DNA of 64,000 bases. It comes from Halomonas sp. HAL1. GTDB taxonomy: Bacteria; Pseudomonadota; Gammaproteobacteria; Pseudomonadales; Halomonadaceae. The notes beneath the pieces were generated by a model, which was not told the origin of the DNA, did no database searches, and saw only the letters and a list, made by a program, of their open reading frames with translations. The stretch is from positions 2,232,001-2,296,000 of the forward strand of contig NZ_CP130610.1 of the NCBI RefSeq assembly GCF_030544485.1, read 5' to 3'. Numbering within the stretch: position 1 is the stretch's first letter; the number at the start of each line of letters is the position of its first letter. Position numbers and translations under genes: made by a program. Positions 47,576 to 57,728 of this stretch are shown here, one piece after another.

Positions 47576-48070
47576 ATGACGAACTCAACGCAAATTGTGA
47601 CACCCGATCTTTGTGATGCGCACCCAGAAGTCGCCGTGCTAGACCCGCTGTTTGTTAACTTTGGCGGTCTTGAGGCCTTTTATGGTCCTATTAGCACCAT
47701 TAAATGCTTTGAAGATAACTCCATGGTTAAGCAGGCGGTCGCCGAGCCAGGTAATGGCGCGGTACTGGTGGTCGATGCAGGCGGTTCGCATCGCTGCGCC
47801 ATGCTGGGTGATATGCTGGCAGAGCAGGCCGTCGCCAACGGCTGGGCAGGTGTTGTTATGTACGGCTGTGTGCGCGATGTGGATATACTCGCCACCCTGC
47901 CGATTGGCGTTCAGGCATTGGGAAGCCATCCGCGCAAGAGTGAAAAGCGTGGTGAAGGTCAGCGTGATATTGACGTGACCTTTGCAGGCGTCACCCTTCA
48001 GCCCGGCCAATGGTTATATGCAGATAACAACGGCATTATTGTTGCTGCGCAAGAGCTGCCACTCTCCTAG
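47576..48070 (+). CDS. rraA: RraA family protein (RNase E activity regulator-like)
   Basis: A 164-residue RraA-fold protein. In E. coli RraA binds RNase E and slows mRNA decay. Seen: [58 protein letters not shown], and [11 protein letters not shown] with [13 protein letters not shown]. The last two are close to the regulator group, but the same fold occurs in aldolases, so the activity is not certain. GGAG lies six bases before ATG 47576; the GTG one codon earlier is too close. It stands between the acnB terminator and the phosphodiesterase gene. Confidence 0.88.
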   Translation: MTNSTQIVTPDLCDAHPEVAVLDPLFVNFGGLEAFYGPISTIKCFEDNSMVKQAVAEPGNGAVLVVDAGGSHRCAMLGDMLAEQAVANGWAGVVMYGCVRDVDILATLPIGVQALGSHPRKSEKRGEGQRDIDVTFAGVTLQPGQWLYADNNGIIVAAQELPLS

Positions 48071-48166
48071 CTATTTCTTTTACCACCCAAAGGGTTGGTA
48101 ACAGTCCACTTGCCAGGCGTGGTGCTTACTGCCACCCTGGTGAATCATTCTTACCGTTTAGTGACG

Positions 48167-50053
48167 ATGCAGCCTTTGACCTACCTTGGCTCTGCCTTAC
48201 TGCGCACGCTGCGCGATCATCTTCGCCCTCTGATCGCCTACCACCTGTTTTTTACCCTGCTCGCCTCAGCATTACTGCTGCCAGCGATCACCTGGGTGAC
48301 GCGTGGGCTGCTGGCCCAACTCAACCGCACCGTCGTCACCAACGATGAATTGATCGCACTGCTCTTTAGCCCGCTGGGATTGATAGGCATGCTGATAGGG
48401 CTTGGGTTCGCTTTTCTGATTATTTACTGGCAGCAGGCAGGCATGCTGCAGGTAGCCGTCAGACCGCGCGATAACCATTACCGGCTCGCCCTTGAAGCAC
48501 TCTGGCTGAGCACTCGTCGGCTGCACGCCCTGGCGGGTCTTGTCATACTTCAAGTAGGCACACACTTATTATTGCTCGCGCCCTTTATGGTCGGCCTCAC
48601 ATGGCTTTACGACTTCTGGCTGAGCGGCATAGACCCTTACTATCTTCAGCGTGTGCGCCCTCCTGCACTGTGGTACTTCATTGGCTGCGCCCTCCCCCTG
48701 ATCATTGCCTGGATATGGGCGGCCTCATGGCTCTATCTGCGCTGGCTGCTCGCACTACCCTTAGTAGCCCTGGAAAGATGCACCCCCTGGCGGGCACTGA
48801 AGCGTAGCGTTAGCCTAACGCGCGGCTGGCGCCGCTCGATTGGTGCAGCGGTTCTGCTCTTGCTACTTATCATCATCAGCCTGCCGCTGCTGATCACTCT
48901 GCTATTCGACCGGCTATTTACACCCTTGCTGTGGTGGCTGCCTGAGCATAACGCCGTACTCATACCGGCGATGCTGGCGTACCTGTTGGGCTATGTGCTG
49001 ATTACGCTAACCATTACCTTTTTGGGTATTGCCACTAACGCCCTCCTTTCTGCCTGCTTGTACATGCAGCTGGCGCATCAAGAACCACGCCCGGCGGCCC
49101 CACCGGAAGATACGAACGCAGGGCGCCTTGCCTGGGCGGTTGAGCTCAGCGTGCTTGTTTTTGCCGGCCTTCAAGCGTGGTGGATTCTGAATAGCTTCGA
49201 AATTCGTGACAACGTCGCAGTGATAGCCCACCGTGGGAGCTCCATGGTGGCTCCTGAAAACACCCTCTCTGCATTAGAGCAGTCACTGATTGATGGTGCT
49301 GACTATATCGAAATTGACGTACGCTTGAGCAGTGACCAGCAGGTAATGCTCTATCATGACCGCAGCATGGCGAGGCTAACTGGCGACAGCCGTGAGTTTA
49401 GCGAGCTTACCAGACACCAACTTAGCCAGTTCGATGTGGGCAGTTGGTTTGGGGATGCGTTTCAAGGCGAGAACATTCCTGGCTTGGACGAAGCGCTCGA
49501 AAGAGTTCGCGGAAAAGCGGGGTTGATGATTGATATCAAGCCTCTGCCGGGTCAAGAGCAAGCGTTAGCCGATGCCGTTATTGATACCTTAAATGCCGAG
49601 AGCGACATTCGTTACCGCTGCTGGGCAACCCAACAAAGCGCCTTTGATGGTTATACCGCCTGCGGCTTCCCCAATGCGCTGTTGGATATGCGGATGGCGA
49701 CCATGTCGCCCTCACTACTTGAGCATATTAATGCCCGGGCGCCAGAACTGCGCGTTACTTTGTTGGCGCAGCTCATTCTGCCCGGGACGCTCAATCGTCG
49801 TGGTTTTGATGCATTAGGCCTACGCCATAACCGCATCACGGAAGGAGAAGTTCGCCTGTCACGGCTGTACGGCTACGAAATACACGCCTGGACGGTTAAC
49901 GACCGCGCTAGGATGTCGACGCTGATTGACCTGGGCGTCGATGCCATCATCACCGACTACCCAGATCGTTTAACAGAGCTTATTCAGATTCGCCGCGAAT
50001 TAAGCGACGGGGCGCTAATGCTGGTGAAACTGCGCAACTGGCTTCGTCAGTAG
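48167..50053 (+). CDS. Membrane glycerophosphodiester phosphodiesterase (GDPD with DUF-type membrane domain)
   Basis: A 628-residue two-part protein. The first 345 residues form a membrane domain with about eight spans, of the glycerophosphoryl diester phosphodiesterase membrane type. The rest is a GDPD TIM barrel that cleaves glycerophosphodiesters to glycerol-3-phosphate and an alcohol: VIAHRGSSMVAPENT (HRG at 355-357), EIDVRLSSD, LYHD, IDIKP and AWTVND. The catalytic domain follows the last span. The start is unsure: ATG 48167 begins the natural MQPLTYLGS opening, but a TTG at 48095 and GTGs between are in frame, and no good ribosome site decides. Confidence 0.88.
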   Translation: MQPLTYLGSALLRTLRDHLRPLIAYHLFFTLLASALLLPAITWVTRGLLAQLNRTVVTNDELIALLFSPLGLIGMLIGLGFAFLIIYWQQAGMLQVAVRPRDNHYRLALEALWLSTRRLHALAGLVILQVGTHLLLLAPFMVGLTWLYDFWLSGIDPYYLQRVRPPALWYFIGCALPLIIAWIWAASWLYLRWLLALPLVALERCTPWRALKRSVSLTRGWRRSIGAAVLLLLLIIISLPLLITLLFDRLFTPLLWWLPEHNAVLIPAMLAYLLGYVLITLTITFLGIATNALLSACLYMQLAHQEPRPAAPPEDTNAGRLAWAVELSVLVFAGLQAWWILNSFEIRDNVAVIAHRGSSMVAPENTLSALEQSLIDGADYIEIDVRLSSDQQVMLYHDRSMARLTGDSREFSELTRHQLSQFDVGSWFGDAFQGENIPGLDEALERVRGKAGLMIDIKPLPGQEQALADAVIDTLNAESDIRYRCWATQQSAFDGYTACGFPNALLDMRMATMSPSLLEHINARAPELRVTLLAQLILPGTLNRRGFDALGLRHNRITEGEVRLSRLYGYEIHAWTVNDRARMSTLIDLGVDAIITDYPDRLTELIQIRRELSDGALMLVKLRNWLRQ

Positions 50054-50058
50054 CGCTC

Positions 50059-51849
50059 CTAATCGCCCATCACCACGCCTTCACGCCGTGGGTCAGCGCC
50101 GCCATACAGCGTGCCATCGTTAAGCCGACGAATGGCCTGTAGCCCGCTGGTCAACTCCCGTTCGCTGACCGTGTGGCCGCGCTCGCGGAGTGACTCAATA
50201 GTTTCCTCAGGAAAACGCCCCTCTTCGACGTAAACATCGCCGCCCAACGTAATGGCGTGGGGTAGATTGAGCGCTTCCTGAGCACTCAGCCCCCAGTCAC
50301 GCAGCGCGACTAGGGTGCGGGCCGTATAATGAATGATCGCCGCACCACCCGGTGAACCCAAGCTGGCCACTAACTCACCGCTTTCTTGATCGAATACCAG
50401 CGTAGGGCTCATGCTGGAACGCGGGCGCTTGCCTGGCTCGACTCGGTTCGCCACAGGATCGCCGTCTACTTCAGGGGCAAATGAAAAGTCGGTGAGCTCA
50501 TTATTGAGCAGGAAACCACCCGCTAGGCCTGTTCCGCCATCCGAGAGAATGCGCGAACCGAACGCCTGTTCAATGGTAGTCGTCATGGCCACCGCGTTGC
50601 CCTCCTCATCTACAATACTGATATGGCTAGTGCCATACTCGGGCTGATCGGGCTGGCTGGCCCAACTAACGGCAAGCTCGCCGGGATTGCCCGGTTCAGC
50701 GCTGTCGCCCATGCTCATCTCTTCAATGAGCTCACTGCGTTGCTCAAGGTAGTCAGGGGCCAACATCAATGTCCAATCGCCCCCCGGTGCTTCGACAAAG
50801 TCCGGGTCGGCGATATAACGACCGCGGTCGGCAAAAGCGAGCCGCGAGGCTTCCAGAAACTGGTGCAACCACCCGCTGCTTGGAGCGCCGTCATCGAACG
50901 GGGCTTCAAGCAGCGGCTGTTGGTCGAGCATGCCCAAGATCTGCATCACGGTGAGATGGCCCGACGAGGGAGGCGGAAAACCGCATACTTCCCACTGCTG
51001 CCAAGGGGTGCATAAAGGTTCGCGGTCAAGCGCCTCGTAGCCACGCATATCGTCAACCGTCAAACTACCAGGACGCTCAGGGTGATTCTGAACCCGCTCA
51101 ACGATATCTTCCGCTACAGAACCTTCGTGCAAGGCAGCGCTGCCTTGGGTTGCTACGCGACGTAGTACCTCTGCCAAGGCCGGATTTTTGAGTGTTTCAC
51201 CAACCGCGATAGCCTCACCTTCGCTATCGTAATAAAACTGGCTGGCTAACGGATCTTGGCGCAGAAACTCGTCACTCGTCAGGCTGGTATGCAACCGATT
51301 GCTCACAGCAAAGCCTTCTTCGGCCAGGGTAATAGCCGGTGTAAACAATTCTTCCCAGGCTAGCTCGCCATGCTCTGCATGGGCTTTTTCAAGCATACGC
51401 AGCGTACCCGGCACACCGACAGAAAGGCCGCTAACCACCGCGTCGTTAAACGCAAGCGGCTCGCCATTCTGCAAAAACAGCTCGCCATTTACTCCCTGCG
51501 GTGCGGTTTCACGGCCATCATAGGCGCGCACTTCGCTGCCATCGTAATGCATTAGAAAAGCACCGCCACCGATACCGCTGGATTGAGGCTCTACCAAATT
51601 CAGTACCATTTGCACTGCAATGGCCGCATCAATAGCGTTACCACCGGCTTTCAATACTTGATAACCAGCATCGGTTGCGAGCGGGTTGGCTGCCGCCACC
51701 GCAAACGACTCAGCCTCCCAGCCTGGCTTCTCTTCATAGCCAGACTCACTTTCAGGAGAAATGGAGGGTGTCTCGTAGCTAAACCCCCAACTATAAAACG
51801 GCGTTACCAGCAGCACAGGTAGCGCAAACTTAGCTGATTTTGTGAACAT
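50059..51849 (-). CDS. ggt: Gamma-glutamyltransferase
   Basis: A 596-residue periplasmic enzyme that cleaves glutathione and other gamma-glutamyl compounds. A signal peptide (about 1-23) precedes the first subunit. Autocatalytic cleavage should occur just before T407 (EYGTSHISIVD), which becomes the nucleophile. The oxyanion and substrate residues lie in GSPGGAAIIH and RPRSSMSPTLVF. Length and order match the family. It is transcribed from its own start on the minus strand, with the ppsA terminator upstream. Confidence 0.94.
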   Translation of the reverse strand: MFTKSAKFALPVLLVTPFYSWGFSYETPSISPESESGYEEKPGWEAESFAVAAANPLATDAGYQVLKAGGNAIDAAIAVQMVLNLVEPQSSGIGGGAFLMHYDGSEVRAYDGRETAPQGVNGELFLQNGEPLAFNDAVVSGLSVGVPGTLRMLEKAHAEHGELAWEELFTPAITLAEEGFAVSNRLHTSLTSDEFLRQDPLASQFYYDSEGEAIAVGETLKNPALAEVLRRVATQGSAALHEGSVAEDIVERVQNHPERPGSLTVDDMRGYEALDREPLCTPWQQWEVCGFPPPSSGHLTVMQILGMLDQQPLLEAPFDDGAPSSGWLHQFLEASRLAFADRGRYIADPDFVEAPGGDWTLMLAPDYLEQRSELIEEMSMGDSAEPGNPGELAVSWASQPDQPEYGTSHISIVDEEGNAVAMTTTIEQAFGSRILSDGGTGLAGGFLLNNELTDFSFAPEVDGDPVANRVEPGKRPRSSMSPTLVFDQESGELVASLGSPGGAAIIHYTARTLVALRDWGLSAQEALNLPHAITLGGDVYVEEGRFPEETIESLRERGHTVSERELTSGLQAIRRLNDGTLYGGADPRREGVVMGD

Positions 51850-51915
51850 TTCAGCGCTCTCCGCGACAAGTTAAATAAAAAAACACACATAAAAGAGTAG
51901 TCTATAAAAACAGCA

Positions 51916-51939
51916 ACGCCCGGCTCAATGTCCGGGCGT
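51916..51939 (-). terminator. Terminator after ppsA
   Basis: An 8-bp stem ACGCCCGG / CCGGGCGT with an 8-nt loop. On the minus strand it is followed by TGCTGTTTTTATAG, a short T-run, 26 bp after the ppsA stop. It separates ppsA from ggt on the same strand. Confidence 0.8.
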
Positions 51940-51964
51940 AAACTGAATGTTTTAGCAAACAAAC

Positions 51965-54340
51965 TTATTCAATTTTTTGGCCTGCGAGCATAAACCAAGT
52001 TTCCAGAACCGCATCAGGATTGAGTGATACGGAGTCGATGCCCTGTTCCATCAACCACTTCGCCAAATCGGGATGATCTGACGGCCCCTGGCCACAAATG
52101 CCGACGTATTTCCCCTTCGCTTTACACGCCTGAATCGCCATCGCAAGTAGCTTTTTAACCGCCCCATTACGCTCATCAAACAGATGTGCAACGATGCCCG
52201 AATCACGATCTAACCCCAATGTTAACTGCGTTAAATCGTTAGAGCCGATAGAGAACCCATCAAAGTACTCAAGGAACTCATCGGCTAGCAGGGCGTTAGC
52301 TGGCAGTTCGCACATCATAATCACTTTCAAGCCTGTCGGACCGCCTCGCTCCAAACCGTTGGCGGCCAACAGCTCTACCACCTCTCGCGCTTCGTCGGTG
52401 GTACGCACGAAGGGCACCATGATCTCCACATTCTCGAACCCCATCTCTTCACGCACCCGCTTCAGGGCACGGCATTCAAGTTCAAAGCAGGGCCGGAACG
52501 CTTCAGAAATGTAGCGCGACGCCCCCCGAAAACCTAGCATCGGGTTCTCTTCCCCCGGCTCATAGAGCTTACCGCCAATCAGGTTTTCGTATTCGTTAGA
52601 CTTGAAGTCTGACAGCCGCACGATCACACGCTGCGGGTGGAACGCTGCTGCCAGCGTCGAGATCCCCTCAACCAGTTTATCGACGTAAAAACTGACGGGG
52701 TCGGCATAACCGGCCGTCCGTAAATCGATCACCTGCTGTAGATCCACTGGCAGCGTGTCGTACTCCAATAGCGCTTTAGGGTGAACGCCGATCATGCGGT
52801 TAATAATAAATTCGAGACGCGCCAAGCCTACACCCGCGTGTGGGAGGCTGGCGAAGCCGAAGGCGCGATCGGGATTGCCCACATTCATCATGATCTTGAA
52901 GGGGATTTCCGGCATGGCGTCAACACTGGAGACTTTGCAGTCAAACTCCAGCAGCCCTTCGTAGACATTGCCGGTGTCGCCTTCCGCACACGAAACCGTA
53001 ACGTCGATGCCCTCTTTGAGCTGAGTCGTCGCGTCGCCGCACCCCACTACCGCGGGAATACCCAATTCACGGGCAATAATGGCAGCATGGCAAGTGCGCC
53101 CGCCACGATTGGTGACGATGGCGGAAGCGCGTTTCATAATTGGCTCCCAATCCGGGTCAGTCATATCGGTGACCAGAATATCGCCATCATGGATCTTGTC
53201 CATATCGTCAGGGCTGAGCACCACTTTGACGGTACCGCGGCCAATACGCTGTCCAATCGCCCTGCCGGTGATTAATGTGCGGCCTTTTTCGCGCAGCTGA
53301 AAACGTTCAAGCTTGCCGCCTTCCTGCTGGGAAACGACCGTTTCAGGACGCGCCTGAACGATATACAGCTCACCATCATCACCATCTAGTGCCCACTCAA
53401 TATCCATAGGGCGCTGGTAGTGCTGCTCGATCGTCATGGCCTGACGAGCCAGCTCCATCACCTGTTGATCATTAATACAGAAGCGACCGCGATCCTGATG
53501 GGGCACATCGACGGTTTCAACGGATTTACCGGCGCTGGCATCCTGGCCGTAAATCATCTTGATCAACTTGGAGCCCAAGTTACGGCGCAGCACTGCCGGG
53601 CGGCCCGCCGCCAGGGTCGGTTTATGCACGTAGAACTCATCGGGATTGACTGCGCCCTGCACGACAGTTTCGCCTAAGCCCCAGGAGCCAGTAACGAAAA
53701 CCGCATCGCGGAAGCCAGACTCGGTATCCAAGGTAAACATAACGCCCGACGCACCGATCTCAGAGCGCACCATTTTCTGCACACCGGCCGACAAAGCAAC
53801 ATTTTCATGGGCGTAGCCACGGTGGACGCGGTAGGAGATAGCGCGGTCGTTAAACAGCGAGGCAAATACTTCGTGCACGGCACGCTTAATATTGTCGAAA
53901 CCTTCAATATTGAGAAAAGTTTCCTGCTGACCCGCGAAGGAAGCATCGGGTAAATCTTCAGCGGTAGCAGAGCTGCGTACAGCCACTTTTAACTGAGGAT
54001 GCTGTTGCTGGAGCTGTCCGTAAGCGTCGCGAAGGGCTGTCTCAAAGCTAGGCGGCAACGGCGTATCAATAATCCATTGGCGAATAGTGCGGCCCGCCTC
54101 GGCGAGCGCTTTAACATCGTCCACATCCAAGCGCGCAAGCGTGGCATTAATGCGCTCGTTAAGGCCTTCGTGGGAGAGAAACTCGCGGTAGGCATGAGCG
54201 GTAGTGGCAAACCCGCCAGGCACCGTTACGCCAACACCGGACAGATTGGAAATCATTTCACCTAGTGAGGCGTTTTTACCACCCACGCGTTCGACGTCTG
54301 ACATGCCCAGTTGATCGAACCACAGAATGTACTCTTCCAC
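51965..54340 (-). CDS. ppsA: Phosphoenolpyruvate synthase
   Basis: A 791-residue enzyme (E. coli 792) that turns pyruvate and ATP into PEP, AMP and phosphate for gluconeogenesis. Seen: the nucleotide-binding domain with [23 protein letters not shown], the phospho-His in [17 protein letters not shown] (about residue 420), and the PEP domain with [16 protein letters not shown] and the late [12 protein letters not shown] chose GTG 54340 ([12 protein letters not shown]), with GAGGGGG just upstream, because it gives the usual length and start; an ATG at 54403 would add 21 residues. Divergent from its regulator gene ppsR. Confidence 0.95.
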   Translation of the reverse strand: MEEYILWFDQLGMSDVERVGGKNASLGEMISNLSGVGVTVPGGFATTAHAYREFLSHEGLNERINATLARLDVDDVKALAEAGRTIRQWIIDTPLPPSFETALRDAYGQLQQQHPQLKVAVRSSATAEDLPDASFAGQQETFLNIEGFDNIKRAVHEVFASLFNDRAISYRVHRGYAHENVALSAGVQKMVRSEIGASGVMFTLDTESGFRDAVFVTGSWGLGETVVQGAVNPDEFYVHKPTLAAGRPAVLRRNLGSKLIKMIYGQDASAGKSVETVDVPHQDRGRFCINDQQVMELARQAMTIEQHYQRPMDIEWALDGDDGELYIVQARPETVVSQQEGGKLERFQLREKGRTLITGRAIGQRIGRGTVKVVLSPDDMDKIHDGDILVTDMTDPDWEPIMKRASAIVTNRGGRTCHAAIIARELGIPAVVGCGDATTQLKEGIDVTVSCAEGDTGNVYEGLLEFDCKVSSVDAMPEIPFKIMMNVGNPDRAFGFASLPHAGVGLARLEFIINRMIGVHPKALLEYDTLPVDLQQVIDLRTAGYADPVSFYVDKLVEGISTLAAAFHPQRVIVRLSDFKSNEYENLIGGKLYEPGEENPMLGFRGASRYISEAFRPCFELECRALKRVREEMGFENVEIMVPFVRTTDEAREVVELLAANGLERGGPTGLKVIMMCELPANALLADEFLEYFDGFSIGSNDLTQLTLGLDRDSGIVAHLFDERNGAVKKLLAMAIQACKAKGKYVGICGQGPSDHPDLAKWLMEQGIDSVSLNPDAVLETWFMLAGQKIE

Positions 54341-54611
54341 GTAACCCCCTCGCTCATAGACATCGACACGATCACTAATATTGCCGTTTAGACGTAGGAT
54401 CATGGATTATTGATTGAGACACCCTAGCACCGCGCTACTATATTCGCCATTGGTCTAATAGCGAAGGGAATGGAGGATTTTTACAACATGAAGGGTTTTT
54501 AGGTCATTTGTGTAGTCAGTCACTTCACCTACCTCCTCAGTTCGCATCGCGAGTTGCTCTAGCAAACGGCTCAGCACACAATAGCGCAGTTACTTACCAG
54601 TGGATGTCACT

Positions 54612-55445
54612 ATGAAACGTACGGCTTTTTTTATCTCTGATGGCACCGGGATCACAGCAGAAAGCTTAGGGCGCAGCCTGCTGGCCCAGTTCAGCGATGT
54701 TGAGATCGATATGCAAACCAAGCCTTATATCGATACGCTGGAAAAAGCTCAGGCGCTAGCAGCCATTATCGAAGCGACAGCCAGCCGCGACGGGCATCGC
54801 CCGATCATCATTGACACCATCGTTGATCAACAAATTCGCAACGTCATTCGGCAAGCATCCGGCTTCAAGGTCGATATTTTTTCAACCTTCCTAGAGCCAT
54901 TGGAACAGGAACTCAATACTCACTCTTCCTATAGCGTTGGGCGCACGCACTCAATTGGTAGCGATGACGTCTATATGGACCGGATTCACTCAGTGCACTT
55001 TGCGCTGGATAATGATGACGGAGCACGCACTCATCAATACGATAAAGCCGATATTATCCTGGTCGGCGTCTCACGATGCGGCAAAACCCCTACCTCTCTC
55101 TATCTAGCACTCCAGTTTGGTATTCGAGCGGCCAACTATCCGCTGACGGAGGATGATTTAGACGAAGATGGCATGTTAAAACTGCCCAAGGCGCTCGCGC
55201 CCCATCGTCAAAAACTGTTTGGGTTAACCATTGATGCGCGGCGTTTATCAGCGATCCGTAATGAGCGGCGGCCGAATAGCCGTTACAGCTCTATTGACCA
55301 GTGTCTTCAAGAAGTAGAACAAGCGGAGTCGCTTTATCGCACCATGCACATTCCCTTTATTGATGCGACGCGCTTCTCGGTAGAAGAGATATCAACGCGG
55401 ATGATTGCGGAAACGGGCTTAGCGAGGCGCTTTTCGCCCCGCTAA
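54612..55445 (+). CDS. ppsR: PEP synthase regulatory protein (bifunctional kinase/pyrophosphorylase)
   Basis: A 277-residue DUF299-family protein that switches PpsA off by ADP-dependent phosphorylation and on by Pi-dependent removal. Seen: the start [16 protein letters not shown], the P-loop [15 protein letters not shown] (about 155-169), and [14 protein letters not shown] 54612 matches the family start (MKR...[10 protein letters not shown]); a GTG four codons earlier is the alternative. It is divergent from ppsA, the common arrangement. Confidence 0.94.
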   Translation: MKRTAFFISDGTGITAESLGRSLLAQFSDVEIDMQTKPYIDTLEKAQALAAIIEATASRDGHRPIIIDTIVDQQIRNVIRQASGFKVDIFSTFLEPLEQELNTHSSYSVGRTHSIGSDDVYMDRIHSVHFALDNDDGARTHQYDKADIILVGVSRCGKTPTSLYLALQFGIRAANYPLTEDDLDEDGMLKLPKALAPHRQKLFGLTIDARRLSAIRNERRPNSRYSSIDQCLQEVEQAESLYRTMHIPFIDATRFSVEEISTRMIAETGLARRFSPR

Positions 55446-55468
55446 CGATCCATCATCCTGCGGCTAAC

Positions 55469-56047
55469 TTACATTCCTTTTGGGGCAAAAATTCCCGGCG
55501 CGTTTCGCCAGTAGCCTTTGTAATCCATCCCAAAACCAAACACATAACGGTCGGCGACTTCCAAGCTGCAGTAGTCGGCCTTTAAACCGGGCACCGCTTT
55601 GCGGTTGTGCTGTTTATCCACCAGTACAGCCGTCGTTACACTGGCTGCCTGAGCTTCTTCGCAGTAAGCCAAAATGGCGGCTAGCGTGGCGCCTTCGTCC
55701 AAGATGTCGTCAACAATCACCACATGGCGCCCCGCCATCGGCACCTCAGGAGACACACGCCAAAACAGCTCACCGCCGCGCAGCTCATTGCGGTATCGAG
55801 TGGCATGTAAGTAATCCACTTCAAGCGGAAAGCCCAGCCGGGTTAGCAAATGCCCTGTAGTGATTAAGCCGCCATTCATAACGCAGTAAAAGACCGGCAG
55901 CTTGTCGCCTAAATCTCGCGTGATCGCTTCCGCCATACGATCAAGTGCCCGCTCTACCTCTTGCTGAGAAATAAGGCAGTCGGCGTTATCCATCAATTCA
56001 CGCATTGAGTCCAATGACTCTAAGGCTTCTTTATCCAACTTTGACAT
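55469..56047 (-). CDS. hpt: Hypoxanthine-guanine phosphoribosyltransferase
   Basis: A 192-residue purine salvage enzyme that joins hypoxanthine or guanine to PRPP. The PRPP motif VVIVDDILDEGATL (about 108-121) and CVMNGGLITTGHL are clear; the base-binding end reads DRYVFGFGMDYKGYWRN. It opposes the breakdown route encoded by xdhABC-guaD. GGAG lies six bases before the ATG. It follows nagZ by 48 nt on the same strand, the last gene of the psrA-ldt-nagZ-hpt run. Confidence 0.92.
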   Translation of the reverse strand: MSKLDKEALESLDSMRELMDNADCLISQQEVERALDRMAEAITRDLGDKLPVFYCVMNGGLITTGHLLTRLGFPLEVDYLHATRYRNELRGGELFWRVSPEVPMAGRHVVIVDDILDEGATLAAILAYCEEAQAASVTTAVLVDKQHNRKAVPGLKADYCSLEVADRYVFGFGMDYKGYWRNAPGIFAPKGM

Positions 56048-56095
56048 CTAAACTCCAGGCGGGTTAAAAGCTTCAATTACATGAGTCGTGTGAAT

Positions 56096-57127
56096 TTACA
56101 CAGCATTGGGTTTCGGTTTATCAGCCAATGCTTCCAACTTAGCGTGGGTACGACGCCATCGGCCCAACGCACTTAGGGCATCAATATCAGGCCGTGCACG
56201 GCTGTAGCGCAGTTTGGCGGGACGCTTGGTTTCAATACCCCGGCAGGCTTCAATCACCTCAAGTGCCGCGGTGCGATCATTGCACACCAGCAACATATCG
56301 CAACCCGCCGCTAGCGCTGCCTGGGCTCGCTGTTTGGGCCCACCCGCCTCGTGGGCGCCCGCCATACTTAAATCATCAGAAAAGATGCAGCCTTTGAAGC
56401 CCAACGATTCACGCAGCATGCCCAACCAATGAGGGGAGAACCCGGCAGGACGCGGATCGAAAGCACTGTAAATCACATGCGCTGGCATCACGCCGTCTAA
56501 CGGCGCGGCTAAATGGGCAAAGGGCACCAGGTCGCGTTGTTTAATCACCTCTAGCGGGCGGTCATCCACCGGCAGCGCAACGTGAGAGTCTGCCGCGACG
56601 CCGCCGTGACCGGGGAAGTGTTTCCCGACAGCGGCCATACCAGCATCATGGAGCCCTTGAATAAAGGCGCTGCCAAGCTGAGCCACATGCTGCGGATCGC
56701 GGCTAAAACTTCGGTCACCAATAACACTTGAGACGCCGCTTTCGACATCCAGTACCGGAGCAAAGCTAAGATCCAAACCGCAGGCAGCCATTTCCATGCC
56801 CAATAGCCAGCCAGCATCTTTTGCGAGCGCAAGACCGTCATCGGGATTGGCGCTATAACACTCCCCAATGCGAGCCATGGCGGGAAGGCGCGTCATCCCC
56901 TCTTTAATGCGCTGAACGCGGCCACCCTCTTGATCAACAGCAAGCAATAAGTCCGCACGCACACGTCGAATATCGCTGCAGAGTTGGCGTACTTGATAGC
57001 CGTTCTCGACATTGCGGGCAAACAGAATAACCCCCCCTACCGACGGTTCTAGCAGCAAGCGCTTTTCTGCGGCCGTTAATTTCGGGCCTTCAAGGTCGAG
57101 CATGACCGGGCCTAACGGTTGAGTCAT
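56096..57127 (-). CDS. nagZ: Beta-N-acetylhexosaminidase NagZ
   Basis: A 343-residue GH3 enzyme of peptidoglycan recycling that removes GlcNAc from anhydro-muropeptides in the cytoplasm. The signature KHFPGHGGVAADSHV holds the catalytic His and the flexible loop; the nucleophile Asp lies in FSDDLSMAG. Early stretches VGGVILFARNVEN and AVDQEGGRVQRI are typical. It sits in the nagZ-psrA-lexA neighbourhood known from Pseudomonas. A perfect 16-bp palindrome lies about 34-49 bp upstream. Confidence 0.95.
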   Translation of the reverse strand: MTQPLGPVMLDLEGPKLTAAEKRLLLEPSVGGVILFARNVENGYQVRQLCSDIRRVRADLLLAVDQEGGRVQRIKEGMTRLPAMARIGECYSANPDDGLALAKDAGWLLGMEMAACGLDLSFAPVLDVESGVSSVIGDRSFSRDPQHVAQLGSAFIQGLHDAGMAAVGKHFPGHGGVAADSHVALPVDDRPLEVIKQRDLVPFAHLAAPLDGVMPAHVIYSAFDPRPAGFSPHWLGMLRESLGFKGCIFSDDLSMAGAHEAGGPKQRAQAALAAGCDMLLVCNDRTAALEVIEACRGIETKRPAKLRYSRARPDIDALSALGRWRRTHAKLEALADKPKPNAV

Positions 57128-57160
57128 CGTGATAGGTCCATTAAAAAAGAGGCGGTGATT

Positions 57161-57176
57161 CTAGACGATCGTCTAG
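57161..57176. promoter_or_regulatory. Perfect 16-bp palindrome upstream of nagZ
   Basis: CTAGACGATCGTCTAG is fully self-complementary. It lies in the 64-bp gap between the L,D-transpeptidase stop and the nagZ start. On the minus strand a TTTTTT run follows 12 bases later. It could be an operator or a small hairpin with a GATC loop. I cannot name a binding protein. Confidence 0.5.
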
Positions 57177-57191
57177 CGGTGTCAAAACGGA

Positions 57192-57728
57192 TTAGTCAAA
57201 CGACTGACGACCGCCGTGCAACCAAACGGGGGTACCTGGTAACGCTAACGAAAAGATATAGAGCAAATCACTATTGCGTAAACGAATACATCCGTGGGAT
57301 GCAGCAACGCCCATGGGCTGATCAGGTGGCGTACCATGAAGATAAATATAGCGACGCTGTGAATCGACCTGTCCACCACGGTTCACGCCTTTTTCTAATC
57401 CGCATAGCCACAGGATGCGGGTCAAAATCCAATCCCGCTTCGGATATGCTTCAGCTAGCGCAGGAGAAAATTCCTCACCCGTCCAGCGACGACCACGGAA
57501 TACCGCATTATCAGGCATCCCGCTGCCAATCGCGGCTCTTATATAGTGCCAACCATGGGGTGTTTTGCCACTACCATTGTGCTCACCAATGCCCGCGAGG
57601 CCAGACGATATCTCACACTCATGCAACACCTTCGGCCCTCGCCAACAGCGTAGCTGCTGCTGGGTGGTATCGATTTCCAACCAGATGTCCTCTACAGGGG
57701 GAAGCTCAGCGAGCTTGGGCGTTCGCAT
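57192..57728 (-). CDS. L,D-transpeptidase (YkuD domain)
   Basis: A 178-residue protein with the YkuD catalytic signature HGTPPDQPMG then SHGCIRLRNSDL, with the nucleophile Cys in SHGCIR. L,D-transpeptidases form 3-3 crosslinks in peptidoglycan or anchor lipoproteins. No signal peptide is visible, unlike most family members, so its site of action is unclear; some members of this short cytoplasmic-looking type act in recycling. ATG 57728 has AAGGAAA before it and overlaps the end of psrA by 23 nt. It sits next to nagZ, a recycling gene. Confidence 0.87.
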   Translation of the reverse strand: MRTPKLAELPPVEDIWLEIDTTQQQLRCWRGPKVLHECEISSGLAGIGEHNGSGKTPHGWHYIRAAIGSGMPDNAVFRGRRWTGEEFSPALAEAYPKRDWILTRILWLCGLEKGVNRGGQVDSQRRYIYLHGTPPDQPMGVAASHGCIRLRNSDLLYIFSLALPGTPVWLHGGRQSFD

